Shown here: one piece after another, positions 33,215 through 41,703 of the stretch
Position numbering within the stretch: the stretch's first letter is position 1
Layout: each line of letters starts with the position of its first letter
Assembly (NCBI RefSeq): GCF_030380735.1
Contig: NZ_JAUDRZ010000026.1
Coordinates: 964,827-1,028,826 of the forward strand
DNA from: Rhizobium sp. S152
Lineage (GTDB): Bacteria; Pseudomonadota; Alphaproteobacteria; Rhizobiales; Rhizobiaceae
Reading direction: 5' to 3'
DNA length: 64,000 bases
Made by a program: the position numbers and the translations under genes
The notes under the pieces: generated by a model
Told to the model about the DNA's origin: nothing
Database searches by the model: none
What the model saw: only the letters and a program-made list of their open reading frames with translations

Positions 33215-34219
33215 TCAGAGCTGCTTGACGACGATCTCTTCTTCGGCGTCGATCTTCAGCGGGTTGCGCAGCGGCAGGCCGAAGTCAGCAACCTCGATTT
33301 CGAAGACGTCGCCTTCTTCCGTCTTGATGCCTTCGGCGAACGACAGCGTCGCGGTACCGAACATATGCACGTGAACGTCGCCGGGCACACGAAACAGGCC
33401 ATACTTGAAGTGGTGGTATTCGAGATTCGCGAAGGTGTGCGACATGTTCGCCTCGCCCGAGAGGAAGGGCTTCTCGAAGATCACCTGATCGCCGCGCTTG
33501 ATGCGCGAGGTACCGCGGATATCCTCAGGCGCCGCACCGATGCGGATCTCCGGGCCGAAGCTTGCCGGACGCAGCTTGGAATGCGCGAGGTAGAGATAGT
33601 TCTGGCGCTCCGTGACGTGGTCGGAGAACTCGTTCGACAGCGCGAAACCGATGCGGAACGGCGTGCCGTCCTTTGCGATCACGTAGATGCCGGCCATCTC
33701 GGGCTCTTCGCCACCGTCGAGCGCAAACGACGGGGAGACGAGTGCTGCACCCGGAGCAACCGCGCCGTAGCCGTTGCCTTTGTAGAACCACTCGGGCTGA
33801 ACACCCTTTTCGCCTGATTTCGGCTTGCCGTTCTCAAGACCCATCTTGAACATCTTCATCGAGTCCGTCAGCGTTTCTTCGGCGGCCTCGGAGGTCTTCT
33901 TGTGCATGCTGTCACGCGTCGCGGCGGAGCCGAGATGCGTCAGGCCCGTGCCAGTCAGGTGCAGGTGAGCGGCATCAGGATGCGTCATCGGTGCCAGGAA
34001 GCGGCCTTCGGCATAAGCTTTTTCGAGATCGACAGCATCGCCGAGCCCATGCGCTTCGATGACCGATACCAGCGACTTGCCGGCGTTCGCTGCTTCCATG
34101 GCGAGCGCATAGACGCTGCCTGCGTCGTTGACGGCTTTCGCGGCACCGCCCGGCTCGCGTACGGCGACGACGATCTCTCCGTTCGAACCCTTGATCTGCG
34201 AAATAAGCACGGCCTTCAT
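33215..34219 (-). CDS. gguC: GguC / AraD1-family protein (FAH-like fold)
   Basis: Encodes 334 residues from ATG 34219. It begins 'MKAVLISQIKGSNGEIVVAVREPGGAAK', and the C-terminal half shows the fumarylacetoacetate-hydrolase-like core ('GIYVIAKDGTPFRIGFALSNEFSDH', 'LRPASFGPEIRIG'). The family was first seen as the gene after gguAB in Agrobacterium. Because it occurs with arabonate dehydratases it is proposed to act on 2-keto-3-deoxy-L-arabonate, giving the semialdehyde used by the next enzyme. That role fits the operon exactly: uptake (chvE, gguAB), this step, aldehyde dehydrogenase and arabonate dehydratase. Confidence 0.85.
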   Translation of the reverse strand: MKAVLISQIKGSNGEIVVAVREPGGAAKAVNDAGSVYALAMEAANAGKSLVSVIEAHGLGDAVDLEKAYAEGRFLAPMTHPDAAHLHLTGTGLTHLGSAATRDSMHKKTSEAAEETLTDSMKMFKMGLENGKPKSGEKGVQPEWFYKGNGYGAVAPGAALVSPSFALDGGEEPEMAGIYVIAKDGTPFRIGFALSNEFSDHVTERQNYLYLAHSKLRPASFGPEIRIGAAPEDIRGTSRIKRGDQVIFEKPFLSGEANMSHTFANLEYHHFKYGLFRVPGDVHVHMFGTATLSFAEGIKTEEGDVFEIEVADFGLPLRNPLKIDAEEEIVVKQL

Positions 34220-34253
34220 CCTTCTTTCGATTGCGCGGAATGTGCTTCGCCAT

Positions 34254-34275
34254 TCCGGCTCCCGCGGGAGCCGGA
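34254..34275. promoter_or_regulatory. Perfect 22-bp palindrome between gguB and gguC
   Basis: TCCGGCTCCCG followed directly by CGGGAGCCGGA. In the transcript (minus strand) it can fold into a stable hairpin 34 bp ahead of gguC and after gguB. It may separate transporter and catabolic segments of the operon or be a protein-binding site; there is no T-run. Confidence 0.6.
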
Positions 34276-34337
34276 TGTGCAAGTTCATTTCACCGCGAAT
34301 TCATGTCACTACGAATAGGTGGGCAGCGCCGAAGCGC

Positions 34338-35546
34338 TTAGCCCTTGTTCTTGTTGTAGACGTCGAAGAACACGGCTGCGAGCAGCACGAGACCCTTGAC
34401 CATCTGCTGGAAGTCGATGCCAAGGCCGACGATCGACATGCCGTTGTTCATGACGCCCATGATGAACGCGCCGATGACGGCACCGGTGATCTTGCCAACG
34501 CCGCCGGATGCCGAGGCACCGCCGATGAAGCAGGCCGCGATGACGTCGAGCTCGAAGCCGACGCCGGCCTTCGGCGTTGCCGAGTTCAGGCGCAGCGCCA
34601 CGATCATGCCGGCGAGACCAGCCAGAACGCCCATGTTGACGAAGGTGAAGAAGCTGAGGCGTTCGGTGTTGATGCCGGAAAGCTTCGTTGCCTTCTCGTT
34701 ACCGCCCATGGCGTAGATGCGGCGGCCGATCGTCGTGCGGCGCGTGACGAAGGCATAGGCCGCGATCAGCACCAGCATGACGACGAGTACGTTCGGCAGG
34801 CCGCGATAGGTCGACAGCAGGTAGCCGAGGGCGACGATCGCCAGCGAAACGATGACGTTCTGCGCGATGAAGAAGCCCATCGGCTCGACATCGATGCCGT
34901 GGCTCTCGTTCACCTTGCGGCGGCGCCAGGCGAGGTAGAACAGGATAACCGGCAGGATGACGGCAAGCACCAGCGAGGTAAGCTGCGTCGGCACGCCGAA
35001 GATATCGACCATATCGCCAGGCAGGAAGCCCGTGGAGATGACCTGGAATTCCTTCGGGAACGGACCGATGTTCTTGCCGCCGAGAACGGTGAGCGTCAGG
35101 CCGCGGAACACCAGCATGCCGGCCAGCGTCACGATGAAGGACGGGATGCGGTGATAGGCGATGAAATAACCTTGCGCCGCACCGATAAGGCCGCCGACGA
35201 CGAGGCAGAGCAGCGCCGCGAGCCAGAAGTTCATGCCCCAGGATACGGTAAAGATAGCCGCCAGCGCGCCGACGAAGGCGACGATGGAACCGACCGATAG
35301 ATCGATATGTCCTGCCACGATGACGAGCAGCATGCCGAGCGCCATGATGACGATGAACGAGTTCTGCAGGACGAGGTTCGTCAGGTTGACCGGCTTGAAC
35401 AGGATACCGCCAGTGTAGAACTGGAAGAATACCATGATCGCGACGAGCGCGATCAGCATGCCGTATTCCCGGATGTTGCCGCGGATGTAATCGACGACGG
35501 AAACGACGTTGCTTTCCTCGTGACTGGTCGGGTTGACAGGAGTCAT
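34338..35546 (-). CDS. gguB: Sugar ABC transporter permease GguB (MmsB type)
   Basis: Encodes 402 residues with about ten hydrophobic segments and the permease motif of the ribose/galactose class ('GHIDLSVGSIVAFVGALAA', 'GNEKATKLSGINTERLSFFTFVNMG', 'ASASGGVGKITGAVIGAFIMGVMNNGMSI'). It forms the membrane channel for sugars bound by ChvE. The start overlaps the gguA stop by four bases (ATGA). Substrates known for the Agrobacterium system are galactose, arabinose, glucose and related sugars. Confidence 0.92.
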   Translation of the reverse strand: MTPVNPTSHEESNVVSVVDYIRGNIREYGMLIALVAIMVFFQFYTGGILFKPVNLTNLVLQNSFIVIMALGMLLVIVAGHIDLSVGSIVAFVGALAAIFTVSWGMNFWLAALLCLVVGGLIGAAQGYFIAYHRIPSFIVTLAGMLVFRGLTLTVLGGKNIGPFPKEFQVISTGFLPGDMVDIFGVPTQLTSLVLAVILPVILFYLAWRRRKVNESHGIDVEPMGFFIAQNVIVSLAIVALGYLLSTYRGLPNVLVVMLVLIAAYAFVTRRTTIGRRIYAMGGNEKATKLSGINTERLSFFTFVNMGVLAGLAGMIVALRLNSATPKAGVGFELDVIAACFIGGASASGGVGKITGAVIGAFIMGVMNNGMSIVGLGIDFQQMVKGLVLLAAVFFDVYNKNKG

Positions 35547-37081
35547 TGTTTCTTCTCCCCAGAGCGCATGATGGCGCGCATGATGGTTTCTTGGCTCGCT
35601 TCGCCCTTCGGCAGTTCAGCGACGATGCGACCTTCGTTCATCACATAGATGCGGTCGCAGTTGCCAAGCAGTTCCGGCATTTCCGACGAGATCATCAGAA
35701 CGCCTTTTCCATCGGCAGCAAGCTGGTTGATGATAGTATAGATTTCATATTTTGCACCCACGTCGATCCCGCGGGTCGGCTCGTCGAGGATCAGCACGTC
35801 GGGATCCGAGAAGAGCCACTTGGACAGAACCACCTTCTGCTGGTTTCCGCCCGACAGGTTCACGGTCTCCTGGTAGATGCCGGAAGAGCGGATACGCAGC
35901 TTCGACCGGTAGTCGGTAGCGACCTTGCTTTCCTTGATCCCGTCGATGACGGTGCCATTCGAAATGCCGGCCAGGTTGGCAAGCGAGGTGTTGTGCATGA
36001 TGTTGTCGGCCAGCACGAGACCGAGATGCTTGCGGTCTTCGGTAACATAGGCAAGACCGGCATCGATCGCCTTGCGGACGGTGCTGGTGTCGGCCTGCTT
36101 GCCGTCCACATAGACCTCGCCCGATATCTTGTGGCCATAGGCCTTGCCGAACACGCTCATCGCGAATTCCGTGCGCCCTGCCCCCATCAGGCCGGCGATG
36201 CCGACGACCTCGCCCTTGCGGACGTTGATGTTGATGTCGTGCAGGACCTGGCGATCCCGATGCTGCTGATGGAACGCGTTCCAGTTCTTCACTTCGAAGA
36301 TAGTCTCGCCGATCGGCACCGAGCGCGGCGGATAGCGGTCCTCGAGATCGCGGCCCACCATGTTGCGAATGATGGTGTCCTCGCTGATCTCTTCCTTGTG
36401 ACAGTCCATCGTCTTGACCGTCATCCCGTCGCGCAGGACCGTGATCTGGTCGGCGACCTTGCGGATTTCGTTTAGCTTGTGGGAGATGATGATCGACGTG
36501 ATGCCCTGCTTGCGGAACTCGATGAGGAGGTTGAGCAGTGCATCGGAATCGCTTTCGTTGAGCGAAGCCGTCGGCTCGTCGAGAATGAGCAGCTTGACGC
36601 TCTTGGACAGCGCCTTGGCGATTTCCACGAGCTGCTGCTTGCCGACGCCGATATCGGTCACGAGGGTGTTGGGAGATTCGCGCAGGCCTACCTTGGCAAG
36701 CAGCTGCTTCGTACGGTTGAAGGTGGTTTCCCAGCTGATGACGCCGCTCTTCGCATTCTCGTTGCCGAGGAAGATGTTTTCCCCGATCGAGAGCAGCGGT
36801 ACGAGCGCCAGTTCCTGGTGAATGATGACGATGCCGATCTCTTCGGAGTCCTTCAGGACTTTGAAGTTGCGAACGTTGCCGTCGTAGAAGATCTCCCCTT
36901 CATAGGTGCCCGCGGGGTAGACACCGGAAAGAACCTTCATCAGGGTCGACTTGCCGGCCCCGTTTTCCCCCACAACTGCGTGGATTTCACCCTGACGAAC
37001 CTTGAGGTTCACATTCTCGAGCGCCTTTACGCCCGGGAACGTCTTGGTGATGTTCCGCATTTCGAGGAGTGTATTTTCCAT
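35543..37081 (-). CDS. gguA: Sugar ABC transporter ATP-binding protein GguA (MmsA type)
   Basis: Encodes 512 residues from ATG 37081 (an ATG six bases earlier is possible). It is a duplicated ABC protein: first domain with Walker A 'GENGAGKSTLMKVL', second with a degenerate P-loop region and signature 'LSGGNQQKVVLSKWL', then 'LILDEPTRGIDVGAK'. This is the standard layout for monosaccharide importers. It powers uptake through GguB. It sits 97 bp after chvE, with a strong hairpin in between. Confidence 0.92.
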   Translation of the reverse strand: MENTLLEMRNITKTFPGVKALENVNLKVRQGEIHAVVGENGAGKSTLMKVLSGVYPAGTYEGEIFYDGNVRNFKVLKDSEEIGIVIIHQELALVPLLSIGENIFLGNENAKSGVISWETTFNRTKQLLAKVGLRESPNTLVTDIGVGKQQLVEIAKALSKSVKLLILDEPTASLNESDSDALLNLLIEFRKQGITSIIISHKLNEIRKVADQITVLRDGMTVKTMDCHKEEISEDTIIRNMVGRDLEDRYPPRSVPIGETIFEVKNWNAFHQQHRDRQVLHDININVRKGEVVGIAGLMGAGRTEFAMSVFGKAYGHKISGEVYVDGKQADTSTVRKAIDAGLAYVTEDRKHLGLVLADNIMHNTSLANLAGISNGTVIDGIKESKVATDYRSKLRIRSSGIYQETVNLSGGNQQKVVLSKWLFSDPDVLILDEPTRGIDVGAKYEIYTIINQLAADGKGVLMISSEMPELLGNCDRIYVMNEGRIVAELPKGEASQETIMRAIMRSGEKKQ

Positions 37082-37137
37082 GATCATAATCCAGCGCCAC
37101 GGCCGGAAAATCGGCCAGGCGTTCTAAGAATCGGAAA

Positions 37138-37167
37138 CCGGAACCCGCGCAAATGCACGGGTTCCGG
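37138..37167. promoter_or_regulatory. Hairpin between chvE and gguA
   Basis: CCGGAACCCG / CGGGTTCCGG, a perfect 10-bp stem with a 10-base loop, 12 bp after the chvE stop in transcript direction. Such structures protect the binding-protein mRNA and partly uncouple it from the transporter genes, so the binding protein is made in excess. Confidence 0.7.
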
Positions 37168-37178
37168 CGGTCGTCTGA

Positions 37179-38243
37179 TTACTTCAGCTGGTCTTCGGTG
37201 TAGTAGCCGCTGTCGATAAGGACGGTCTTGTAGTTGTCCTTGGTGACGGCAACCGGCTTCAGCAGGTAGGACGGAACGACCTTCACGCCGTTGTCGTAGG
37301 TCTTGGTGTCGTTGACTTCAGGCTCCTTGCCGGACATGACGGCATCAACCATGGCAACGGTAACCTTCGCCAGTTCGCGGGTATCCTTGAAGATCGTGGA
37401 ATACTGCTCGCCTGCGATGATCGACTTGACGGAAGGAACTTCCGAGTCCTGGCCGGATACGACCGGGAGCGGCTGATCGCCGGAACCATAGCCTACGCCC
37501 TTGAGCGAGGAAATGATGCCGATGGACAGACCGTCGTAAGGCGACAGAACGGCATCGACCTTGGCGTCGGTGTAGTTAGCCGACAGCAGGTTGTCCATGC
37601 GAGCCTGGGCCGTTGCCGGGTCCCAACGCAGCGTGCCGACCTTGTCCATGCCGGTCTGGCCGGACTTCACGACGAGCTTGCCGCTGTCGATGTAGGGCTG
37701 CAGGACGGACATCGCGCCATCGTAGAAGAAGAAGGCGTTGTTGTCGTCAGGCGAACCGCCGAAGAGCTCGATGTTGAACGGGCCCTTGCCGTCCTTGAGG
37801 CCGAGCTTGTCGACAATGGTGCCGGCCTGAAGAACGCCGACCTGGAAGTTGTCGAAGGTGGCGTAGTAGCTGACGTTGCCGGAATCACGGATCAGGCGGT
37901 CATAGGCGATGACCTTGATGCCTGCGTCGGCAGCCTTCTGCAACACGTCGGACAGCGTGGTGCCGTCGATCGAAGCGATGACGAGAACCTTCGCACCCTT
38001 GGTGACCATGTTCTCGATCTGCGACAGCTGGTTCGGAATATCGTCGTCGGCATACTGCAGATCGGTCTGGTAACCGGCGGCTTCGAGCTGCTTGACGATG
38101 TTGTTGCCGTCGTCGATCCAGCGAGCCGAAGACTTGGTCGGCATCGCGATACCTACGAGGCCCTTGTCCTGCGCCATGGCAGGCATGACAAACGAAGCGA
38201 CACCAAAAGCGGCCGCAGCCATCAATGAGATAATGGATTTCAT
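37179..38243 (-). CDS. chvE: Multiple sugar-binding periplasmic protein ChvE
   Basis: Encodes 354 residues from ATG 38243, the same length as Agrobacterium ChvE. Signal peptide residues 1-24 (AMA-QDK). The mature protein 'GLVGIAMPTKSSARWIDDGNNIVKQLEAAGY' and 'SPYDGLSIGIISSLKGVGYG' are characteristic. It binds galactose, arabinose, glucose and similar sugars for GguAB. In Agrobacterium it also activates the VirA kinase; nothing in this window shows vir genes. It is the first gene of the operon and is divergent from gbpR. Confidence 0.93.
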   Translation of the reverse strand: MKSIISLMAAAAFGVASFVMPAMAQDKGLVGIAMPTKSSARWIDDGNNIVKQLEAAGYQTDLQYADDDIPNQLSQIENMVTKGAKVLVIASIDGTTLSDVLQKAADAGIKVIAYDRLIRDSGNVSYYATFDNFQVGVLQAGTIVDKLGLKDGKGPFNIELFGGSPDDNNAFFFYDGAMSVLQPYIDSGKLVVKSGQTGMDKVGTLRWDPATAQARMDNLLSANYTDAKVDAVLSPYDGLSIGIISSLKGVGYGSGDQPLPVVSGQDSEVPSVKSIIAGEQYSTIFKDTRELAKVTVAMVDAVMSGKEPEVNDTKTYDNGVKVVPSYLLKPVAVTKDNYKTVLIDSGYYTEDQLK

Positions 38244-38447
38244 TTCTCTCTCCCTTGTTAATAGAACGACGGACGACAAGTCGCCCGCCCCGAAACTGTG
38301 GCAGGTTTCGTATTGGATAATACTTCAGCTAGCGAGAAACGAAGTAGGTCTCCTCCACGCTCTCACACGTGTTGAGTGCCAACCAGCACACGGCGGCAAA
38401 CTGGTATGGATTCCTATATCTGTCAAATAGAATAACTGGCAAAGGGC

Positions 38448-38463
38448 ATAACAAATTTGGTAT
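38448..38463. promoter_or_regulatory. Near-palindrome in the chvE-gbpR promoter region
   Basis: ATAACAAATTTGGTAT matches its own reverse complement at all but one base pair. It lies 51 bp upstream of the gbpR start and about 205 bp upstream of chvE. It is a candidate GbpR operator. Confidence 0.4.
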
Positions 38464-38513
38464 ATCGTTAAAAAGTATTACTTTTGATGGAGCGCAGTGA
38501 GGAGGCTGCAACC

Positions 38514-39515
38514 ATGGAGTTCAATTCAGGGCATGTGGCATTAGCGAACGTGGATATACATACTGACATTTTTGGTGATGACGGCCTTCTGCGGGCGGGA
38601 CTCAAGCTGAATCACCTGCGCATGATCGTCGCAATCGAAGATAGCGGACAGATTTCCGCGGCTGCCGAGGCTTTGAACATTTCACAGCCCGCAGCATCGA
38701 GAATGCTGTCGGAAATGGAGTCGATCATGAAGACTCCGCTCTATGAGCGCATCGCCCGTGGTGTGGCGCTCACGACCTTCGGCACGGCACTCGCAAGACG
38801 TGCGCGCAAGATCCTCCTGGAACTCCGGGAGGCGAACCGGGAAATCGGCGAACTGAAGACCGGAAAGGGCGGCTCGGTGTTCGTCGGCGCCGTCACCGCG
38901 CCGGCCATGAGCCTGGTCGTTCCGGCCATCAAGGAAGTGCGCGGCACCTATCCCGGTATCGAGGTGAACATCCAGGTGGAGACCAGCAACGTGCTCGCCC
39001 GCGAGCTTCTCGCCGCCCGCCACGACTTCATCATCAGCCGCATACCCGACGACCTCAACCCGCGGCTTTTCGAAGTGCAGGAAATCGGCGTCGAGCGCGC
39101 CTGCCTGATCGTACGCAGCGGCCATCCACTTCTTGAGAAGGGCGTTGCCAGCATGGTTGACCTTCCCGGCTACGACTGGGTGTTCCAGCCGCCCGGCACG
39201 CTTCTCAGGCGCACGATCGAGGATCTCTTCCTCACCGAAGGCGTGCGGCTGCCTGAAAACATCGTCAACACATCCTCCCTGCTGTTGACCTGCGCCATCA
39301 TCTGCCAGACCGACGCCATCGCCCCGATCGCCATCGACGTCGCGCAGTTCCTGGCGACTCAGCAGTCGAAAGCGGCCGATGTCCGGATCCTGCCGATCGA
39401 TTTCGACATCAATGTGCGGCCCTATAGTCTCATCACCGCGAGGGAACGCGAGATGCCCCCAAGTGCGCGGCTGCTCTATGACATGGTGCTGGCCGAAAGC
39501 CGCAAGCTCGGCTGA
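38514..39515 (+). CDS. gbpR: LysR-family regulator of the chvE operon
   Basis: Encodes 333 residues from ATG 38514, with GAGGAGG 8 bp upstream. The DNA-binding domain starts unusually late (about residue 30) after an N-terminal extension 'EFNSGHVALANVDIHTDIFG', a feature of GbpR. Helix-turn-helix: 'GQISAAAEALNISQPAASRMLSEME'. GbpR of Agrobacterium turns on chvE with galactose or arabinose and represses it without. The divergent position to chvE with a 270-bp gap supports the same role. Confidence 0.88.
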   Translation: MEFNSGHVALANVDIHTDIFGDDGLLRAGLKLNHLRMIVAIEDSGQISAAAEALNISQPAASRMLSEMESIMKTPLYERIARGVALTTFGTALARRARKILLELREANREIGELKTGKGGSVFVGAVTAPAMSLVVPAIKEVRGTYPGIEVNIQVETSNVLARELLAARHDFIISRIPDDLNPRLFEVQEIGVERACLIVRSGHPLLEKGVASMVDLPGYDWVFQPPGTLLRRTIEDLFLTEGVRLPENIVNTSSLLLTCAIICQTDAIAPIAIDVAQFLATQQSKAADVRILPIDFDINVRPYSLITAREREMPPSARLLYDMVLAESRKLG

Positions 39516-39569
39516 CAAGCCCCGCACCATCTTGGCCTGACGTAATACGCCACCGAAAGAGGAGGCCAG

Positions 39570-40043
39570 ATGCTGTTCGGTCAATCACTATTCCAGTCCG
39601 TGCTCGACCGCCTGAAGGCGGACGAGGACGAACTGGCGGACGAAGACCAACCGGCGGCACCCCGCGTGCACGGCTTCAACACCGGCCTGGCTTTCGATGT
39701 GATGGAAGGGGTATCGGTCGCGGCGGCGCGTCCGGACCGGGCCTATGTCGACAATCTCGAGCCGGATTTGCCTGAGGATGATACCAAACCGGGGGCGCCG
39801 CCCGAGCCGGAACCCGAACCGATCATGCCGGAACACCTGCTGCGCCTCTCGCCGCAGGAAATCGCCGCCGAACTCGCCATCTCGCCGAGCGATACGATCC
39901 AGAGCCTCGGCGAAAAGCGACGCCTCTTCGCGAAGTCCAACCACCCCGACAGCGTCGCCGTGCCCTTCCGCGACAATGCCACGCAACGAATGATGACGGC
40001 GAACCTGCTGATCGACGCCGCGATCCGTCGCGTCAACCGCTGA
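39570..40043 (+). CDS. J-domain-like protein with acidic/proline linker
   Basis: Encodes 157 residues, with AGAGGAGG right before ATG 39570. The N-terminal 60 residues are unremarkable, followed by a Pro/Glu-rich linker ('PGAPPEPEPEPIMP'). The C-terminal 65 residues read like a degenerate DnaJ J domain: 'RLSPQEIAAELAISPSDTIQSLGEKRRLFAKSNHPD', with the HPD tripeptide placed after a basic helix, then a final helix 'MMTANLLIDAAIRR'. If the HPD is functional the protein would stimulate a DnaK-type chaperone. Adjacent genes give no hint of the client. The family is not otherwise recognised. Confidence 0.65.
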   Translation: MLFGQSLFQSVLDRLKADEDELADEDQPAAPRVHGFNTGLAFDVMEGVSVAAARPDRAYVDNLEPDLPEDDTKPGAPPEPEPEPIMPEHLLRLSPQEIAAELAISPSDTIQSLGEKRRLFAKSNHPDSVAVPFRDNATQRMMTANLLIDAAIRRVNR

Positions 40044-40313
40044 TCAATCTTTCGGCTTGGGCTTGCCGGCCTCGTCCGCCGCATCGTTCGCGTCATCCTC
40101 TACTGCCGTTTCCGGCAAGGCTGAAGGGTCGAGCGGCTTGTAGTTCCAGAACAGCATGTAGGCGGCATAGACGCCGGCGCCGCAGGAGAGCACGCCCCAG
40201 AAGGGATCGCCTTTCGTGAATTCGAGCACGGACCAGCCGAGGCAGACGCCGACAATCAGAATGCGGACCCAGAGCGGGCGGTAGGCCGGATGGTTCGGAT
40301 CGATCAGTTGCAT
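40044..40313 (-). CDS. Small inner-membrane protein of unknown function
   Basis: Encodes 89 residues with GGGAGTGAC before its ATG. Two hydrophobic segments ('ILIVGVCLGWSVLEFT' and 'FWGVLSCGAGVYAAYMLF') span the membrane as a hairpin, and a charged C-terminal tail rich in Asp, Glu and Lys follows. It directly abuts the convergent J-domain-like gene. No function can be given. Confidence 0.6.
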   Translation of the reverse strand: MQLIDPNHPAYRPLWVRILIVGVCLGWSVLEFTKGDPFWGVLSCGAGVYAAYMLFWNYKPLDPSALPETAVEDDANDAADEAGKPKPKD

Positions 40314-40402
40314 GTCACTCCCACGCGTAATTTTGTTCGGTGTCTTTAGGATGAAATGTGAAAATGTGAAAGGGCGACGGGCTTGACGTCATCAGGATAA
40401 GA

Positions 40403-40418
40403 TGGAATGAAAATTCCA
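40403..40418. promoter_or_regulatory. Candidate IolR-type operator
   Basis: TGGAAT-GAAA-ATTCCA is a perfect 6-bp inverted repeat and contains GGAA-N6-TTCC, the pattern reported for the RpiR-family inositol repressor IolR in Sinorhizobium. It lies 49 bp upstream of the inositol dehydrogenase start. A second inverted repeat, ATTCGG/CCGAAT, lies at 40430-40451. Confidence 0.5.
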
Positions 40419-40466
40419 CAATGTTATGAATTCGGTTTATTTGTTCCGAATCCTAGGGAGGTACGC

Positions 40467-41459
40467 ATGACAGTCAGATTTGGTCTTCTCGGCGCGGGGC
40501 GCATCGGCAAGGTTCACGCGAAGGCGGTCAGCGCCGACGCCAACGCCAAGCTCGTCGCGGTCGCCGACGCATTCCCGCAGGCAGCCGACGCGATCGCATC
40601 CGCCTATGGCTGCGAAGTCCGCACCATCGAAGCGATCGAGGCGGCCAAGGACATCGACGCCGTCGTGATCTGCACGCCGACGGACACTCATGCGGACCTG
40701 ATCGAGCGCTTCGCCCGCGCCGGCAAGGCGATCTTCTGCGAAAAGCCCGTCGATCTCTCCGTTGAGCGCGTCAAGGCCTGCATCAAGGTCGTGGAGGAGA
40801 CCAAGGGCAAATTGATGGTCGGCTTCAACCGCCGCTTCGACCCCCATTTCATGGCCGTGCGCAAGGCGATCGACGACGGCCGCATCGGCGACGTCGAGAT
40901 GGTGACGATCACCTCGCGCGACCCGGGTGCCCCGCCGGTCGATTACATCAGGCGCTCCGGCGGCATCTTCCGCGACATGACGATCCACGATTTCGACATG
41001 GCCCGCTTCCTGCTCGGCGAGGAGCCGGTCGCGGTCACGGCAACAGCCGCCGTTCTCGTCGACAAGGCGATCGGGGAAGCCGGCGATTACGACAGCGTCT
41101 CCGTCATCCTGCAGACCAAGTCCGGCAAGCAGGCGATCATCTCCAATTCCCGCCGTGCCACCTACGGCTACGACCAGCGCATCGAAGTGCATGGCTCGAG
41201 CGGCATGGTGTCCGCCGAAAACCAGCGCGCTGTCTCGATCGAGGTCGCCAATGGCGAAGGCTACACCCGCCCGGCGCTGCACGACTTCTTCATGACTCGC
41301 TACACCGAAGCCTACGCCAACGAAATCGCAAGCTTCATCGCCGCCATCGAAAAGGGCGCGACAATCACACCATCGGGCGCCGATGGCCTTGCCGCGCTGG
41401 TTCTGGCCGACGCCGCCGTGCAGTCGGTGAAGGAAGGCAAACTGATCAAGATCGGCTGA
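40467..41459 (+). CDS. iolG: Myo-inositol 2-dehydrogenase
   Basis: Encodes 330 residues from ATG 40467, with GGGAGG close upstream. It is a Gfo/Idh/MocA oxidoreductase: NAD loop 'FGLLGAGRIGKVHAKAV', the conserved 'FCEKPVDLSVERV' with catalytic Lys, and 'FRDMTIHDFDMARFLLGEEP' with the substrate-binding Asp and His. This 330-residue subgroup with 'SRDPGAPPVDYIRRSGG' is IdhA/IolG of rhizobia, which oxidises myo-inositol to scyllo-inosose. It is not next to other iol genes, the usual state in this group. An IolR-like operator precedes it and a strong terminator follows. Confidence 0.88.
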   Translation: MTVRFGLLGAGRIGKVHAKAVSADANAKLVAVADAFPQAADAIASAYGCEVRTIEAIEAAKDIDAVVICTPTDTHADLIERFARAGKAIFCEKPVDLSVERVKACIKVVEETKGKLMVGFNRRFDPHFMAVRKAIDDGRIGDVEMVTITSRDPGAPPVDYIRRSGGIFRDMTIHDFDMARFLLGEEPVAVTATAAVLVDKAIGEAGDYDSVSVILQTKSGKQAIISNSRRATYGYDQRIEVHGSSGMVSAENQRAVSIEVANGEGYTRPALHDFFMTRYTEAYANEIASFIAAIEKGATITPSGADGLAALVLADAAVQSVKEGKLIKIG

Positions 41460-41488
41460 CGGCCCTCTCCCGACCGAAAGCCAACTGC

Positions 41489-41518
41489 GAGATGGCCGGG
41501 CCCCTGCCCGGCCATCTC
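41489..41518 (+). terminator. Terminator after iolG
   Basis: GAGATGGCCGGGC-CCCT-GCCCGGCCATCTC, a perfect 13-bp stem with a 4-base loop, 30 bp after the iolG stop; a short T stretch (TCGTTT) follows. Confidence 0.8.
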
Positions 41519-41703
41519 TCGTTTGCGCATTCGCAAAAAGTGAACGGCCGGCACGGGGCCGCGAGAAACCCTGCGACGCCTCATATATTAGCAATCTTGG
41601 CACCGGGATCGATCCTGCGCCGGTCAGCCATGCGGAAATGAGGGTTGGATTTCCCGATCGGATCGGCCATCAATGGCCACCTCGACGATATGGGAACCAC
41701 ACC

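Noticed and set aside
33365..33817. Plus-strand frame opposite gguC
   Set aside because: No motif or ribosome site; gguC is complete on the minus strand.
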